Part shown: positions 52,392 through 61,496 of the stretch, in pieces | Position numbering within the stretch: position 1 is the stretch's first letter | Layout: the number at the start of each line of letters is the position of its first letter | Assembly (NCBI GenBank): GCA_963791805.1 | Contig: CAWBTU010000006.1 | Coordinates: 1,054,001 to 1,118,000 of the forward strand | DNA: 64,000 nucleotides | Source: JACMJL01 sp963791805 | GTDB lineage: Bacteria; Bacillota; Clostridia; Clostridiales; Clostridiaceae | Direction: 5' to 3' | The notes under the pieces: model-generated | What the model saw: only the letters and a program-made list of their open reading frames with translations | Database searches by the model: none | What the model was told of the DNA's origin: nothing | Made by a program: the position numbers and the translations under genes

Positions 52392-54497
52392 TTATTTATA
52401 TTTAGTATTATGAACTTCAAAGAGCTTATCTAAGAGAAAGCTACACTTAAATGAAACTGTACAGATACATCGTATATCTATATACCTAAGTGTGCATTCA
52501 GAGCCTCTAATAACAAGCGTAGTATCAAATACTGCTATTATATTTGCATTCTGTATAAAGCAGTTTCCTGGGCAATTTGATTTTAGAACTATATCTATAT
52601 CATTTTCGCCTTCATCATCAGCCAATAAAATCAAAAGTTCTTTTATATTCGTTGGTATAGTGTTTCTTTCATAAGGTGTTTCTGTAGTATCATCTTTGGA
52701 TATTATCTTGTAAGGTCTCATCATCTCATTATCCTCATGATCAAGAATATGGCAGTGCCACACATAGCCAGGCCCTGAGCTTGGATCGAAGGGAAACAAA
52801 TTTACTCCTGGTCTAGCTAAATTTGGATTTGTATTTTGAGGTGCAAATCGAATCAAAAGCGTTGTAACTTCTCCTGGATTTGCTCTAATGGTGTCTTTCC
52901 AACCAGCTTCATTTGAATCAGGAGGATAAGGGGAGCCTTCAAGGTAGCTATTAACTGGTAATACTTCAGTTGGGTGATTTAAGGGAGGTTCACCATTAAG
53001 TTCTATCCAATTTTCCATATAATCTTCATCTCTAAAAGCTTGACGACTTGAAATTAGAAATTGTACTAGATGTAAATGAATAGGATGAGTATCTTGTGTC
53101 AAATTAACAATTTCCCATTTTTCGGTTGAACCAACTAATGGAAGTTCGGAAATAGGAGATGACCACTTTTGACCATTAAGAAGCACTTCTAAGGGACCAT
53201 TCTCACCTTCAACTTCAAATAGGGTTAAAGTTTTCTTAGGCACATTTGGTATAAAATTAGGAATTGAATTTAGCTTTTTCGGTAGTATAGAAGATTTTAC
53301 TGGACATGAATTTGACACAGTAAAACTCATAATACTTCCAACTGTATCTGGGTCAGGCGCATCTCCACCAGGGAAAGGCGCATTTGCATGATTTTCTAGA
53401 ATCAATCTAGTTCCTGGTTCTAAAGAAGAAAAATCTACAAGAATATCAGCTCGTTCAGCAGGTGCAATAAGAAGAGAATGAAGAGCTACAGGTTTAGGCA
53501 AATAACCGCCATCGCTACCAATTTGAGTAAAGGTCATATTATTTGAAAACTTTAATTGATAAAATCTAGCATTAGAACCATTTAGTAATCTTAGTCGATA
53601 TTGGCATCTGTCTACATCTAAATTTGGCCATGCCTTTCCGTTTACTATAATTGTATCTCCAAAAAATTCTGGTTGCCAATAGGGATGTACATCAGGGTTT
53701 ATTCCTATGTTTGGAAAATTAAAGGAACCATCTTGATTAAAAGATCTATCTTGAATTACTATTGGAATTTCATGTTCTCTATCTGGAAGGTTACATTCCC
53801 AGTTGTTAAATGGGTTTTCAGGATCCCTTATTATATAAAATCCGGCAAGTCCCATCAAAACATTCAGTCTAGTTATTCCAAGTGCATGATCATGGTACCA
53901 GAGCGTTGTAGGCTCCTGTGCATTAGGATAATGATATAGGGAAGTTACAAATTCAGATCCTATTTTCTTCTCTCCTGCTGTGAACCAAGCGTCAGGATGT
54001 CCATCAAAAATCGAGCAATCTTCTCCTCCATGTAAATGAGTTACAATAGGTACTGGAGTTTGTGCTTTTGAAAGACCAGGCGGAAAGGTCGGAACTGAAT
54101 CTGGCTCTACCATACCTAGATTGTTAGGATCTGCCCAGTGAAGTGTTGGATCAACAGGTAGCAAATTTGGACCTTTTAAATTATTAACCCATTGTACATT
54201 AATTGGTATACCTCTAACTGCTTCAAAGGTTGCACCTGGTGCGTTTCTAAATTTTGAAATACGGGTATTGCTCAATCTATCTATAACAGTACCACCATAT
54301 CCCCAAACTGTAGTCTTTGGGAATTCATTAGGAAGAATTTGCTGCTTAAACTGACTCACAGAAACTTTATAGTTATGACTTATTACCTCTTTAGTAGTTG
54401 GATCTGTTACAACTTCAGGAATATATTCAGGTGGTCTTACTAATTCATTTACATATTTCGAAATTTCAAGTGGATTAAGAGGAAGCTTCATATACAT
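52392..54497 (-). CDS. CotA-like multicopper oxidase with Cys-containing C-terminal extension
   Basis: 701 aa. Three cupredoxin domains with all copper motifs: THLHGG, LWYHDHALG, HPIHLHLVQF and VWHCHILDHEDNEMM, the last including the type 1 Cys and axial Met. This is the layout of CotA spore-coat laccase and bilirubin oxidases, but about 190 residues longer. The extra C-terminal ~85 residues contain five Cys (NCPGNC, SEC, RCIC) plus one more and match nothing I recognise. No signal peptide, as for CotA. Minus strand, monocistronic. An oxygen-using enzyme in an anaerobe suggests a spore coat role, where oxygen is met. Confidence 0.9.
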   Translation of the reverse strand: MYMKLPLNPLEISKYVNELVRPPEYIPEVVTDPTTKEVISHNYKVSVSQFKQQILPNEFPKTTVWGYGGTVIDRLSNTRISKFRNAPGATFEAVRGIPINVQWVNNLKGPNLLPVDPTLHWADPNNLGMVEPDSVPTFPPGLSKAQTPVPIVTHLHGGEDCSIFDGHPDAWFTAGEKKIGSEFVTSLYHYPNAQEPTTLWYHDHALGITRLNVLMGLAGFYIIRDPENPFNNWECNLPDREHEIPIVIQDRSFNQDGSFNFPNIGINPDVHPYWQPEFFGDTIIVNGKAWPNLDVDRCQYRLRLLNGSNARFYQLKFSNNMTFTQIGSDGGYLPKPVALHSLLIAPAERADILVDFSSLEPGTRLILENHANAPFPGGDAPDPDTVGSIMSFTVSNSCPVKSSILPKKLNSIPNFIPNVPKKTLTLFEVEGENGPLEVLLNGQKWSSPISELPLVGSTEKWEIVNLTQDTHPIHLHLVQFLISSRQAFRDEDYMENWIELNGEPPLNHPTEVLPVNSYLEGSPYPPDSNEAGWKDTIRANPGEVTTLLIRFAPQNTNPNLARPGVNLFPFDPSSGPGYVWHCHILDHEDNEMMRPYKIISKDDTTETPYERNTIPTNIKELLILLADDEGENDIDIVLKSNCPGNCFIQNANIIAVFDTTLVIRGSECTLRYIDIRCICTVSFKCSFLLDKLFEVHNTKYK

Positions 54498-54738
54498 TCA
54501 TCTCCTTATCATCATTTTCTATCGCTTTTTAAATTGAAGTAAATCATTTTGTATAGCATTAATATTGTTTCAGTATATAATATGATTTGATTTTATATCC
54601 CGTTCTCTTGTTTATAAATGTTCGTTAGGTAGTTATAAAACTAAAGGTGAGATTAAAAAAACAAGAGTAATATATTAAGCAAATTGGTAATTAAACGATA
54701 ATATATACAAGATAGTAATGAAAAAGGAGGAAGTATTC

Positions 54739-55434
54739 ATGGGCATTGATGCAATTGGAACTAAAGGCAGTAACACTTCAAATTATATACTTACAAATGA
54801 ACCTCAAAAATCAGAAAATAAAAAGGACGGCATTGGTGATACTTCAAAGGGTAAAGGGATAACAAAAGATTTAACAACTGATACATTTGTTAAATCCACA
54901 GAACAAGAAACAGATAATTCAACCTATAAGCCTGTAAAAAAGAAACTTTCTACAGAAGAAGTTAATGCGTTAAAAGATGAACAGGAAAATTTAAAAACAG
55001 ATTTAATAAAAAAATTCATAAGCGATACAATAAGTAATCAGAACAAGTTACTTGGAAAATCCACTGGAAACGAAATTAATGGAATTTCCAAAGAAAGTAC
55101 AGATTTACTTACTAAAATCTTTGGATCAATAGAAAATGCATACCCTCCGATGGCGACAACTCCTGAAGGCGCAAAACAAGCAATAGGCGAAGGTAGTGCA
55201 TATTCTGTAAATGCAGTGGCTGATAGAATTATGACAATGGCAAAAGCTATAGCAGGAGATGATCCAAACAAAATGCAACAAATGAGAGCGGCAGTAGAAA
55301 AAGGATTCTCTGAAGCTGGATTAGATTTTAATAAAGCAACTCATATGGGTTTACCACAAATATGTAAGGACACTTGTACTGAAGTCATGAAGAGATTTGA
55401 TGAACTACAAAATAAAACTAGTAGTACTAATTAA
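54739..55434 (+). CDS. Hypothetical protein, disordered N terminus with conserved helical C-terminal domain
   Basis: 231 aa from ATG 54739, behind AAAGGAGG. Residues 1-85 are Lys/Ser/Thr-rich and probably unstructured. The C-terminal part (about 115-225) is helical and contains YPPMATTPEGAKQAIGEG, AVADRIMTMAKAIAGDD and MRAAVEKGFSEAGLDF, the kind of conserved stretch found in phage- or flagella-linked proteins. I cannot name the family. No signal or membrane segment. A terminator follows directly. Confidence 0.6.
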   Translation: MGIDAIGTKGSNTSNYILTNEPQKSENKKDGIGDTSKGKGITKDLTTDTFVKSTEQETDNSTYKPVKKKLSTEEVNALKDEQENLKTDLIKKFISDTISNQNKLLGKSTGNEINGISKESTDLLTKIFGSIENAYPPMATTPEGAKQAIGEGSAYSVNAVADRIMTMAKAIAGDDPNKMQQMRAAVEKGFSEAGLDFNKATHMGLPQICKDTCTEVMKRFDELQNKTSSTN

Positions 55435-55453
55435 TATTGAAGTTGTTTTAGTT

Positions 55454-55486
55454 TCCCTCAAGTTTATATTTGAGGGGATTTTTTTA
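55454..55486 (+). terminator. Intrinsic terminator
   Basis: Stem TCCCTCAA/TTGAGGGG (one T-G) with an 8-base loop and a long T-run. Confidence 0.8.
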
Positions 55487-55657
55487 TTATAGGAATCTTT
55501 TGGGTGAAACTAATAAGTAATGAGAATATAGATATGAACATTGATATAGATATAAGCGTTAGTGCAAGAAAGTTTTGAGTATGTAGCAAATTTAATCTGT
55601 AATTAATATACTGAAGATGAAAATAAGTTGTTTAATACAATTTTAGGGGGAAAAACG

Positions 55658-56695
55658 ATGATTACTAAGTTTGTTGTTCCAGCTAATACAATTAAAGAAA
55701 CAACTACAATCTTTTATAAAGTTGGAGAAAATAACAATTTCCCATTAGCTTTCATAGGAAGGGATAGTTATATTTGTGACTCAACTATTTTAACAGGAAT
55801 GGATTTTACTATATCAAATGGATATGGAATTCATAATTTACAATTCGGAAAATTTGTTTCAGGAGCTAGTGGTTTAGAATTTTGTATGGGCATAAATCAT
55901 AATTATTTAAATTTAACAACGTCAGCATCAGAATTATTTAACAATAATAGCGAAGCAATTATTGGAAATAAATATAAGAATAAAGGGCAGATATTAATTC
56001 AAAACGACGTTTGGTTAGGTACTAATGTTACTGTAATGCCAGGTGTAACTATTCACAATGGAGCAGTAGTAGCAGCTAATTCCCATGTTGTAAAAGATGT
56101 AGAACCCTATGCAATAGTTGGCGGAAATCCTGCTAAACTAATAAAATATAGATTTAACAAAGAAATAATAGATAAACTTCTTACAATTCAATGGTGGAAT
56201 TGGAACGATGAAAAAATACGAAACAATAATCAATTTTTCTATAATGGAGATATCAAAGCATTTTGTGATAAATATTATGATGAAGCTTTTGAGGAAAAGC
56301 AAAATTTAAAAAAATTTGAGATAACACAATTAAAACACACCTATTTATTTTTTTCTGATTTCACAGAACCTTATCCCCTATGGAAGCTAGTAGTAAAGGG
56401 TTTTATAGCTGAATTTAAAAATCAAGATGATTGTTTATTGTTATTATATATTAATGAAAAAACTAATCAGGAAGTAATTGATAACTGTAATAAATATATT
56501 GATGAAACATTAGAAGGTGAAAAGGCCAAATGTAGTGTGAATGTTTGCATAGATACTAAAGAAAATGAAAGAGCAATATTTAAAAATGTAAATTATTTTA
56601 TAGCAAATAGAAGTAAGGATACGATACTCCACTCATGTTATGCAGATGAAAATAATGTTAAAATAATTTCAGGTGTAGATTATCCAATATTTTAA
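55658..56695 (+). CDS. CatB-like hexapeptide acetyltransferase with extra C-terminal domain
   Basis: 345 aa, ATG after TTTAGGGGGAA. Residues about 30-185 are a left-handed beta-helix acetyltransferase: FIGRDSYICDST, VWLGTNVTVMPGVTIHNGAV and VGGNPAKLIKYRF, with a WWNW tail as in CatB/Vat enzymes. Residues 215-345 form a second alpha/beta segment (YLFFSDFTEPYPLWKLV, LLLLYINEKTNQE) resembling half of a GT-B glycosyltransferase. It may acetylate a surface sugar. No neighbour clarifies the substrate. Confidence 0.75.
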   Translation: MITKFVVPANTIKETTTIFYKVGENNNFPLAFIGRDSYICDSTILTGMDFTISNGYGIHNLQFGKFVSGASGLEFCMGINHNYLNLTTSASELFNNNSEAIIGNKYKNKGQILIQNDVWLGTNVTVMPGVTIHNGAVVAANSHVVKDVEPYAIVGGNPAKLIKYRFNKEIIDKLLTIQWWNWNDEKIRNNNQFFYNGDIKAFCDKYYDEAFEEKQNLKKFEITQLKHTYLFFSDFTEPYPLWKLVVKGFIAEFKNQDDCLLLLYINEKTNQEVIDNCNKYIDETLEGEKAKCSVNVCIDTKENERAIFKNVNYFIANRSKDTILHSCYADENNVKIISGVDYPIF

Positions 56696-56912
56696 TAACA
56701 AATAAATATAAGAAAAATAACTCAAACTAATATATAGTTAGTCTCCTTGAAAACAAGGGGACTTATACTATTATTGCGCATGAATTAAATTATTGATAAA
56801 ATATAATTAGAAATTTTAAGTGGATGTATTATTAAAACAAAGTACGCTACATTGTAATTTACTTATTTATAACAATCTATGAATTAGTATATTAAGAAAG
56901 GCGGTATGTAAT

Positions 56913-57338
56913 ATGGAAACAGAAAATAATTCTAAAATAACAGTAAAAACAACCGTTAATGTACCTGTGGAAAAAGCATGGGAATGCTGGACAGAACCAA
57001 ATCATATAACAAAATGGAACAATGCTTCAGATGAATGGCACACTCCAGTTTGTGAAAATGATTTAAGGACTGGAGGAAAGTTTCTTTCAAGAATGGAAGC
57101 TAAGGATGGAAGTTTTGGATTTGATTTTGGTGGAATTTACGATGAAGTGAAATTATATAGGACTATTAAATATACTCTGGGTGATGGAAGAAAAGTTGAT
57201 ATTTCATTTGTTAGCAAAGGGAATGAAACAGAAATAATTGAAATGTTTGAAGCTGAAATGGAAAATTCAATTGAATTGCAACAAAATGGATGGCAATCGA
57301 TAATAGATAATTTTAAGAAGTATACCGACAAACATTAA
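56913..57338 (+). CDS. AHSA1/SRPBCC-family protein
   Basis: 141 aa, AAGGCGGT upstream. START-like fold with the AHSA1 pattern: VNVPVEKAWECWTEPNHITKW, GGKFLSRMEAKDGSFGFDFGG and the final helix NGWQSIIDNFKKY. Family members bind small hydrophobic ligands or are stress proteins. It lies 16 bases before a DUF1801 gene, a common pairing. Confidence 0.85.
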   Translation: METENNSKITVKTTVNVPVEKAWECWTEPNHITKWNNASDEWHTPVCENDLRTGGKFLSRMEAKDGSFGFDFGGIYDEVKLYRTIKYTLGDGRKVDISFVSKGNETEIIEMFEAEMENSIELQQNGWQSIIDNFKKYTDKH

Positions 57339-57354
57339 TTTGAGAGGAGAATTT

Positions 57355-57744
57355 ATGGACGAAAATAAAATTACTTTTAAAACAATTGATGAATATATTT
57401 CTCAGTTTTCTCCTAATGTTCAAGAAATACTTAAAAACATAAGAAAATTAATAAAAGAGTCAGCACCTGATGCACAGGAAAAGATAAGTTATCAGATGCC
57501 AGCTTTTGCACTACATGGGAATTTGGTGTATTTCGCTGCCTTTAAAAAGCATATAGGCTTTTATCCTACTTCTGGTGGGATTGAAGCATTTAAGGAGGAA
57601 TTAGCGGGATATGTAGGCGGAAAAGGATCAGTTCAATTTCCTCTAGACAAACCGATTCCTTATGAATTAATAAGTGAAATAGTTAAATTTAGAGTTGTTG
57701 AAAATATAAAGCATGCAGAAGAAAAATCGAAAAAGAAAAAATGA
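57355..57744 (+). CDS. DUF1801 (YdhG/YdeI-like) protein
   Basis: 129 aa from ATG 57355, after GAGAGGAG. Family motifs: TIDEYISQFSPNVQEILKNI, SYQMPAFALHG, FAAFKKHIGFYPTSGGIE and GSVQFPLDKPIPYELI. Intracellular proteins of unclear function, in some bacteria linked to iron or stress. Probably co-transcribed with the AHSA1 gene. Confidence 0.85.
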   Translation: MDENKITFKTIDEYISQFSPNVQEILKNIRKLIKESAPDAQEKISYQMPAFALHGNLVYFAAFKKHIGFYPTSGGIEAFKEELAGYVGGKGSVQFPLDKPIPYELISEIVKFRVVENIKHAEEKSKKKK

Positions 57745-57751
57745 AATTAAT

Positions 57752-57791
57752 AAATGGACATATGAATGTAAAATTATTCATATGTCCATTT
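57752..57791. terminator. 16-bp hairpin between convergent genes
   Basis: Perfect 16-bp arms (57752-57767 with 57776-57791), 8-base loop; likely ends the DUF1801 transcript and possibly the reverse GGDEF gene. Confidence 0.7.
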
Positions 57792-57881
57792 GTTAATTTT
57801 GGGAAGTTAAATGAAAAATAGCATGCAGCGCTTAGTAAACGAGAGGATAAATAGTTTTTATCTAGAAGTGAAAGTAAGTAA

Positions 57882-59417
57882 TTATTCAGCAACACAGACA
57901 CAATTACGACCATTTTTTTTACCTATATATAGAGCATTGTCAGCCCTCTTTATTACATCATCGATTGAGTCAGTATCATTATAAGTTGATATTCCAAAAG
58001 TCATGGTTAAAGATATTTTTTTATTATTATATTCAAAGATTTTTTCGGCTACTTTTAACCTTATTCTTTCTATAGTTACTCTAGCAACATCTAGTTCAGT
58101 CTCATCTAATAGTATGAGAAATTCGTCGCCACCCCATCTAGAAAGGCAATCTACTTCTCTTAGACTTGAATTCAATAAATCAGATATAATTTTTAATACA
58201 TAATCACCAAAGTCATGTCCATGAGTATCATTTACGGTTTTGTAATTATCAATATCTGCGATTATAATAGAGAACTTTTTATGCTGTCTTTTAAAATTGG
58301 CTATTTCATCATTGATTTTTTCAAGCATAAATCGTCTATTATAAATTCCCGTTAGAGGATCTATCTTTGATTCAATTTCAAGGCTAGCCATTAACTGATT
58401 TAAAAGCAGATTTTTTTCAGTAATAATTTTATTTGCAGTTAGAATAGCTTCTTCAGCACGACATCTTTCTAATAACTCATTTTTTAATGACTTTACTAAT
58501 TGAGCATTTTGTATTGCAATTGCAATTTGTCTACTAACTGCCATTAAAAGTTTCAGTTCATCATCTTCAATTTTCTTCTCTTTCATAAAAGCGATGCTAA
58601 TTGCACCGACAGCATTATTACCAATCATCATTGGTATGCTTCCCATACTTTTGAAGCCCTGAGCTACCAGTAGTGATTTGAACTTGCCATCTGGGTAGTC
58701 TTTATAATCTGCAAATTGTGGGGCACCAAGAATAATTGATTTGCCTGCAAGTCCTTCACCACTTTTAACTATTTGAATTTCTTGTATAAATTTATCTGAG
58801 AAACCAACAGAAGCTCCAAATAGCAAGGTCTTAAAATCATCTTCAATTGTATATATAGCTATTCCATCAATTAGAAAAGCTTCTTTAATTGTATTGAGTG
58901 CATTATTAAATATCTCTTTTAAGTTTAGATTTTCAGTGGTGTTTTTGTAAACCTGATACAAAATAGACAATTCATTATGGCTTTTCTTCAAGGCATCCTT
59001 TGCTTTTTTTTCTTCAGAGATATCTATAAAGCTACAAACTACATGCTTAATATTACCATCATCTTTTAAGATAGGAATTGCATTAACTAGTAACCAAACT
59101 CTATCTCTTTTTGAAGGACGGTATACTCCCATGACAACATTTTTTACTGGTTTCTTTGTTGCAATAGCTTGAGGTACAGGGTGATTTTCGCCAGAAAATG
59201 TTGAACTATCTTCCTTAATTACATTCCAATCAGGATCAAATGAGGTTTTACCGAGAAGCTGATCTTCTGTTAATCCGAGAAGTTCAAAGGCCCTTTCATT
59301 ACTCATAAGGATTTCTGCACTAGGACCTTGAAGTAATAATCCTACATCAATGTTGTCAAGAATTGATGTTAAACGCCCTTCTCTTTTTTTTATTATGATA
59401 ATATCATCATAATTCAT
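57882..59417 (-). CDS. PAS-GAF-GGDEF diguanylate cyclase
   Basis: 511 aa; the start at 59417 is chosen because AAGGAGG lies before it on the minus strand. PAS domain about 15-135 (LLLQGPSAEILMSNERAFELLG ... VCSFIDISEEKK), GAF about 155-305 (LYQVYKNTTENLNLKEIF ... AISIAFMKEKK), a coiled linker, then GGDEF (about 350-511) with DPLTGIYNRRFM, ADIDNYKTVND and an intact SRWGGDEFLILL. It should make cyclic di-GMP in response to a ligand bound by PAS or GAF. No membrane segment; no EAL domain. Confidence 0.92.
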   Translation of the reverse strand: MNYDDIIIIKKREGRLTSILDNIDVGLLLQGPSAEILMSNERAFELLGLTEDQLLGKTSFDPDWNVIKEDSSTFSGENHPVPQAIATKKPVKNVVMGVYRPSKRDRVWLLVNAIPILKDDGNIKHVVCSFIDISEEKKAKDALKKSHNELSILYQVYKNTTENLNLKEIFNNALNTIKEAFLIDGIAIYTIEDDFKTLLFGASVGFSDKFIQEIQIVKSGEGLAGKSIILGAPQFADYKDYPDGKFKSLLVAQGFKSMGSIPMMIGNNAVGAISIAFMKEKKIEDDELKLLMAVSRQIAIAIQNAQLVKSLKNELLERCRAEEAILTANKIITEKNLLLNQLMASLEIESKIDPLTGIYNRRFMLEKINDEIANFKRQHKKFSIIIADIDNYKTVNDTHGHDFGDYVLKIISDLLNSSLREVDCLSRWGGDEFLILLDETELDVARVTIERIRLKVAEKIFEYNNKKISLTMTFGISTYNDTDSIDDVIKRADNALYIGKKNGRNCVCVAE

Positions 59418-59664
59418 AGGGAAAACCTCCTTATAAAAATTCATAATGTACATACATAATTTTAAAATTAATTAAAACAATTATATCAAAAACAGAGTTA
59501 ATAGTATATTTAATATATTGGGATTATTAAGAATAATGTTTCTATCTATATATTATTATAGAGAATTATGCTTATATAAGGTATAATATGAATTATTATG
59601 CAAATGCATGCGCTAAGATGTTTTTGTAAAAATTAAATAACATTTGTTTTATGAGGAGAAAAAA

Positions 59665-60588
59665 ATGAAAGTATTGATTATTGTTTTTAGCCCTGCTGGC
59701 AGTACGCTTAAAATCGCTGGATTGCTAGAAGAAAAACTAATTGCAGCAAAAAATCAAGTTGAAATTCTTAATGTAACAAGTAATAAGGCCATGTTTAAAG
59801 ATGGCAAAATTAAAGAAACTCTAGCTGAAAAAGTGAATGACCATGATTTAATATGTATTGGATCTCCAGTATATGAGAAACATATGGAATTCTATTTTAA
59901 GCAAATTGTTAAGCAATTACCTAAACCTGATAATAAATGGGGAAAACTAGCTATACCATTTGTTACTTATGGAGGAATTTCATCAGGCAATGCACTTCTT
60001 GAAGCTGAGAGATTATTGAAGAAAAGCGGCAGAACAACTATTGCAGCTATGAAAATTGAAGCATCTCATATAATTTCAAGTAAACTAATAACTAGAGTTA
60101 ACGAAGGTATGCCTGGGGAAGAAGCTATTCCTTTTATTGATGAACTTGTTAAGAGAATTTCTGAAGTCGAAAAAGAAAACAATCAAGTCAAAGATTTTTC
60201 AAAAGAGTTAAACTATCATAGTTTTAGGGAGAAAATGATTTGTAAATTGATGAAGGAAAAGATGCTTCATAAGCATAAATACCCTGCTTTTGTTGTAAAC
60301 AATGATAAATGTAATAAATGTAATAAATGTTATAAATGCACTGAAAAATGTCCTGTTCAACGAATTGAAATTATAAATGAATTTCCTAAGATGGCTGGCA
60401 AAGATCATGTATGCATACATTGTTTTTCATGCACAGGCGTATGCCCGAGTGGAGCAATAACATTTAAAAATGACGAAAAAGACTGGGGTGAAATTAATAG
60501 AATCCTTAAATTAGTTTCAGCTGAAAATAGTTTCTTTAAGAGTATGGAAATGCCTCGCTCGGCAGTGTATCCTTTAAGAGAAAAATAA
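59665..60588 (+). CDS. EFR1-type flavodoxin-ferredoxin fusion protein
   Basis: 307 aa from ATG 59665 behind GAGGAG. The N-terminal flavodoxin-like domain (1-~165) has IIVFSPAGSTLKIA and CIGSPVYEKHMEF. The C-terminal 2x[4Fe-4S] ferredoxin has CNKCNKCYKCTEKCPV and CIHCFSCTGVCPSGAI. Family members are soluble electron carriers, abundant in clostridia. The first Cys motif is preceded by a CNKCNKC duplication created by a short in-frame repeat. Next to a TetR regulator and a nitroreductase, so a redox-stress role is plausible. Confidence 0.88.
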   Translation: MKVLIIVFSPAGSTLKIAGLLEEKLIAAKNQVEILNVTSNKAMFKDGKIKETLAEKVNDHDLICIGSPVYEKHMEFYFKQIVKQLPKPDNKWGKLAIPFVTYGGISSGNALLEAERLLKKSGRTTIAAMKIEASHIISSKLITRVNEGMPGEEAIPFIDELVKRISEVEKENNQVKDFSKELNYHSFREKMICKLMKEKMLHKHKYPAFVVNNDKCNKCNKCYKCTEKCPVQRIEIINEFPKMAGKDHVCIHCFSCTGVCPSGAITFKNDEKDWGEINRILKLVSAENSFFKSMEMPRSAVYPLREK

Positions 60589-60743
60589 TTAATCAGTAAT
60601 ACAAATATTAAAACCTAGATTATAGTACTGCGCAAGTAATTGCCAGTACTTTTTCTATTTTAAATTAAGTTAAACAAGACAAGTGGCAAGAGAGCTTTGC
60701 TTTATAAATTGTGTTAGAAAGCTGGTATAGTAAAAAAAGATTA

Positions 60744-60772
60744 TTGACAAGAGTGACGCGCTACACTAAAAT
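60744..60772 (+). promoter_or_regulatory. Sigma-A promoter of the TetR/Acg operon
   Basis: TTGACA at 60744 and TAAAAT at 60767 with a 17-base spacer: near-consensus. It lies 60 bases before the TetR start. Confidence 0.8.
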
Positions 60773-60779
60773 GTAATCA

Positions 60780-60798
60780 AGTAAACTAATAGTTTACT
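60780..60798 (+). promoter_or_regulatory. Probable TetR operator
   Basis: AGTAAACT-AAT-AGTTTACT is a perfect 8-bp palindrome with a 3-base centre, starting 8 bases after the -10, at or just past the transcription start. Position and shape fit autorepression by the TetR protein encoded next. Confidence 0.65.
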
Positions 60799-60832
60799 AG
60801 CAAAACTAAGAGTAAAGGAAGGGCGAAATATT

Positions 60833-61495
60833 ATGGGATCGAATGAACGTAAAGAGAAGGAAAAAGAAATACGAAGAAATGATATTATAGGAGCTGCTGA
60901 AAAAGTGTTTTTTTCGAAGGGATTTGATGCTGCTACAATGGATGACGTTGCTAAAGAAGCTGAATTTAGCAAAAGGACAGTATATGTTTATTTCAATAGT
61001 AAAGAACAGTTATACTTTGAAATAATGGTTAGAGGCTACAAAATATTACTTCAAATGATGGAGACGTCTTTTCAAAATGAAAAAGGTTTAAATGCATTAG
61101 GTAGAATAGAAAAAATTGGTAGAGTTTTATATAGATTTAGTAAGGAATATACTAACTATTTTATGGCTATTATGGAGTACGAAAATGGTGAGCTTGATTT
61201 TGTTAATGGAATACCTGATAAATCAAGAGAAGAATGTTATAAGCTTGGAGAGAAGATGTTTGAATATCTTACCATAGAATTGAAAAACGGCATTGAAGAA
61301 GGGATAATCCGAGAAGATTTGGATATTGTAAATACAGCTATAATTTTATGGTCATGCACTATTGGTACATTTAATACATTAGAGAAAAAAAGAAATTATA
61401 TTATGAATTATCATAAGAAAAATTCTGAAGAGCTCTTATTAGAAGCTTTTGATTTGTTAATTAGGTCTATTAAGAAGGATGTAGGAGGAAAGTAG
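60833..61495 (+). CDS. TetR-family transcriptional regulator
   Basis: 220 aa; AAAGGAAGGG upstream. N-terminal helix-turn-helix (about 14-60): IIGAAEKVFFSKGFDAATMDDVA, KEAEFSKRTVYVYFNSKEQLY, a textbook TetR DNA-binding domain. The C-terminal ligand domain is unclassified. It is one base from the nitroreductase gene, so the two are co-transcribed; repression through the palindrome at 60780 and induction by an unknown small molecule are likely. Confidence 0.92.
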   Translation: MGSNERKEKEKEIRRNDIIGAAEKVFFSKGFDAATMDDVAKEAEFSKRTVYVYFNSKEQLYFEIMVRGYKILLQMMETSFQNEKGLNALGRIEKIGRVLYRFSKEYTNYFMAIMEYENGELDFVNGIPDKSREECYKLGEKMFEYLTIELKNGIEEGIIREDLDIVNTAIILWSCTIGTFNTLEKKRNYIMNYHKKNSEELLLEAFDLLIRSIKKDVGGK

Positions 61496-61496
61496 A

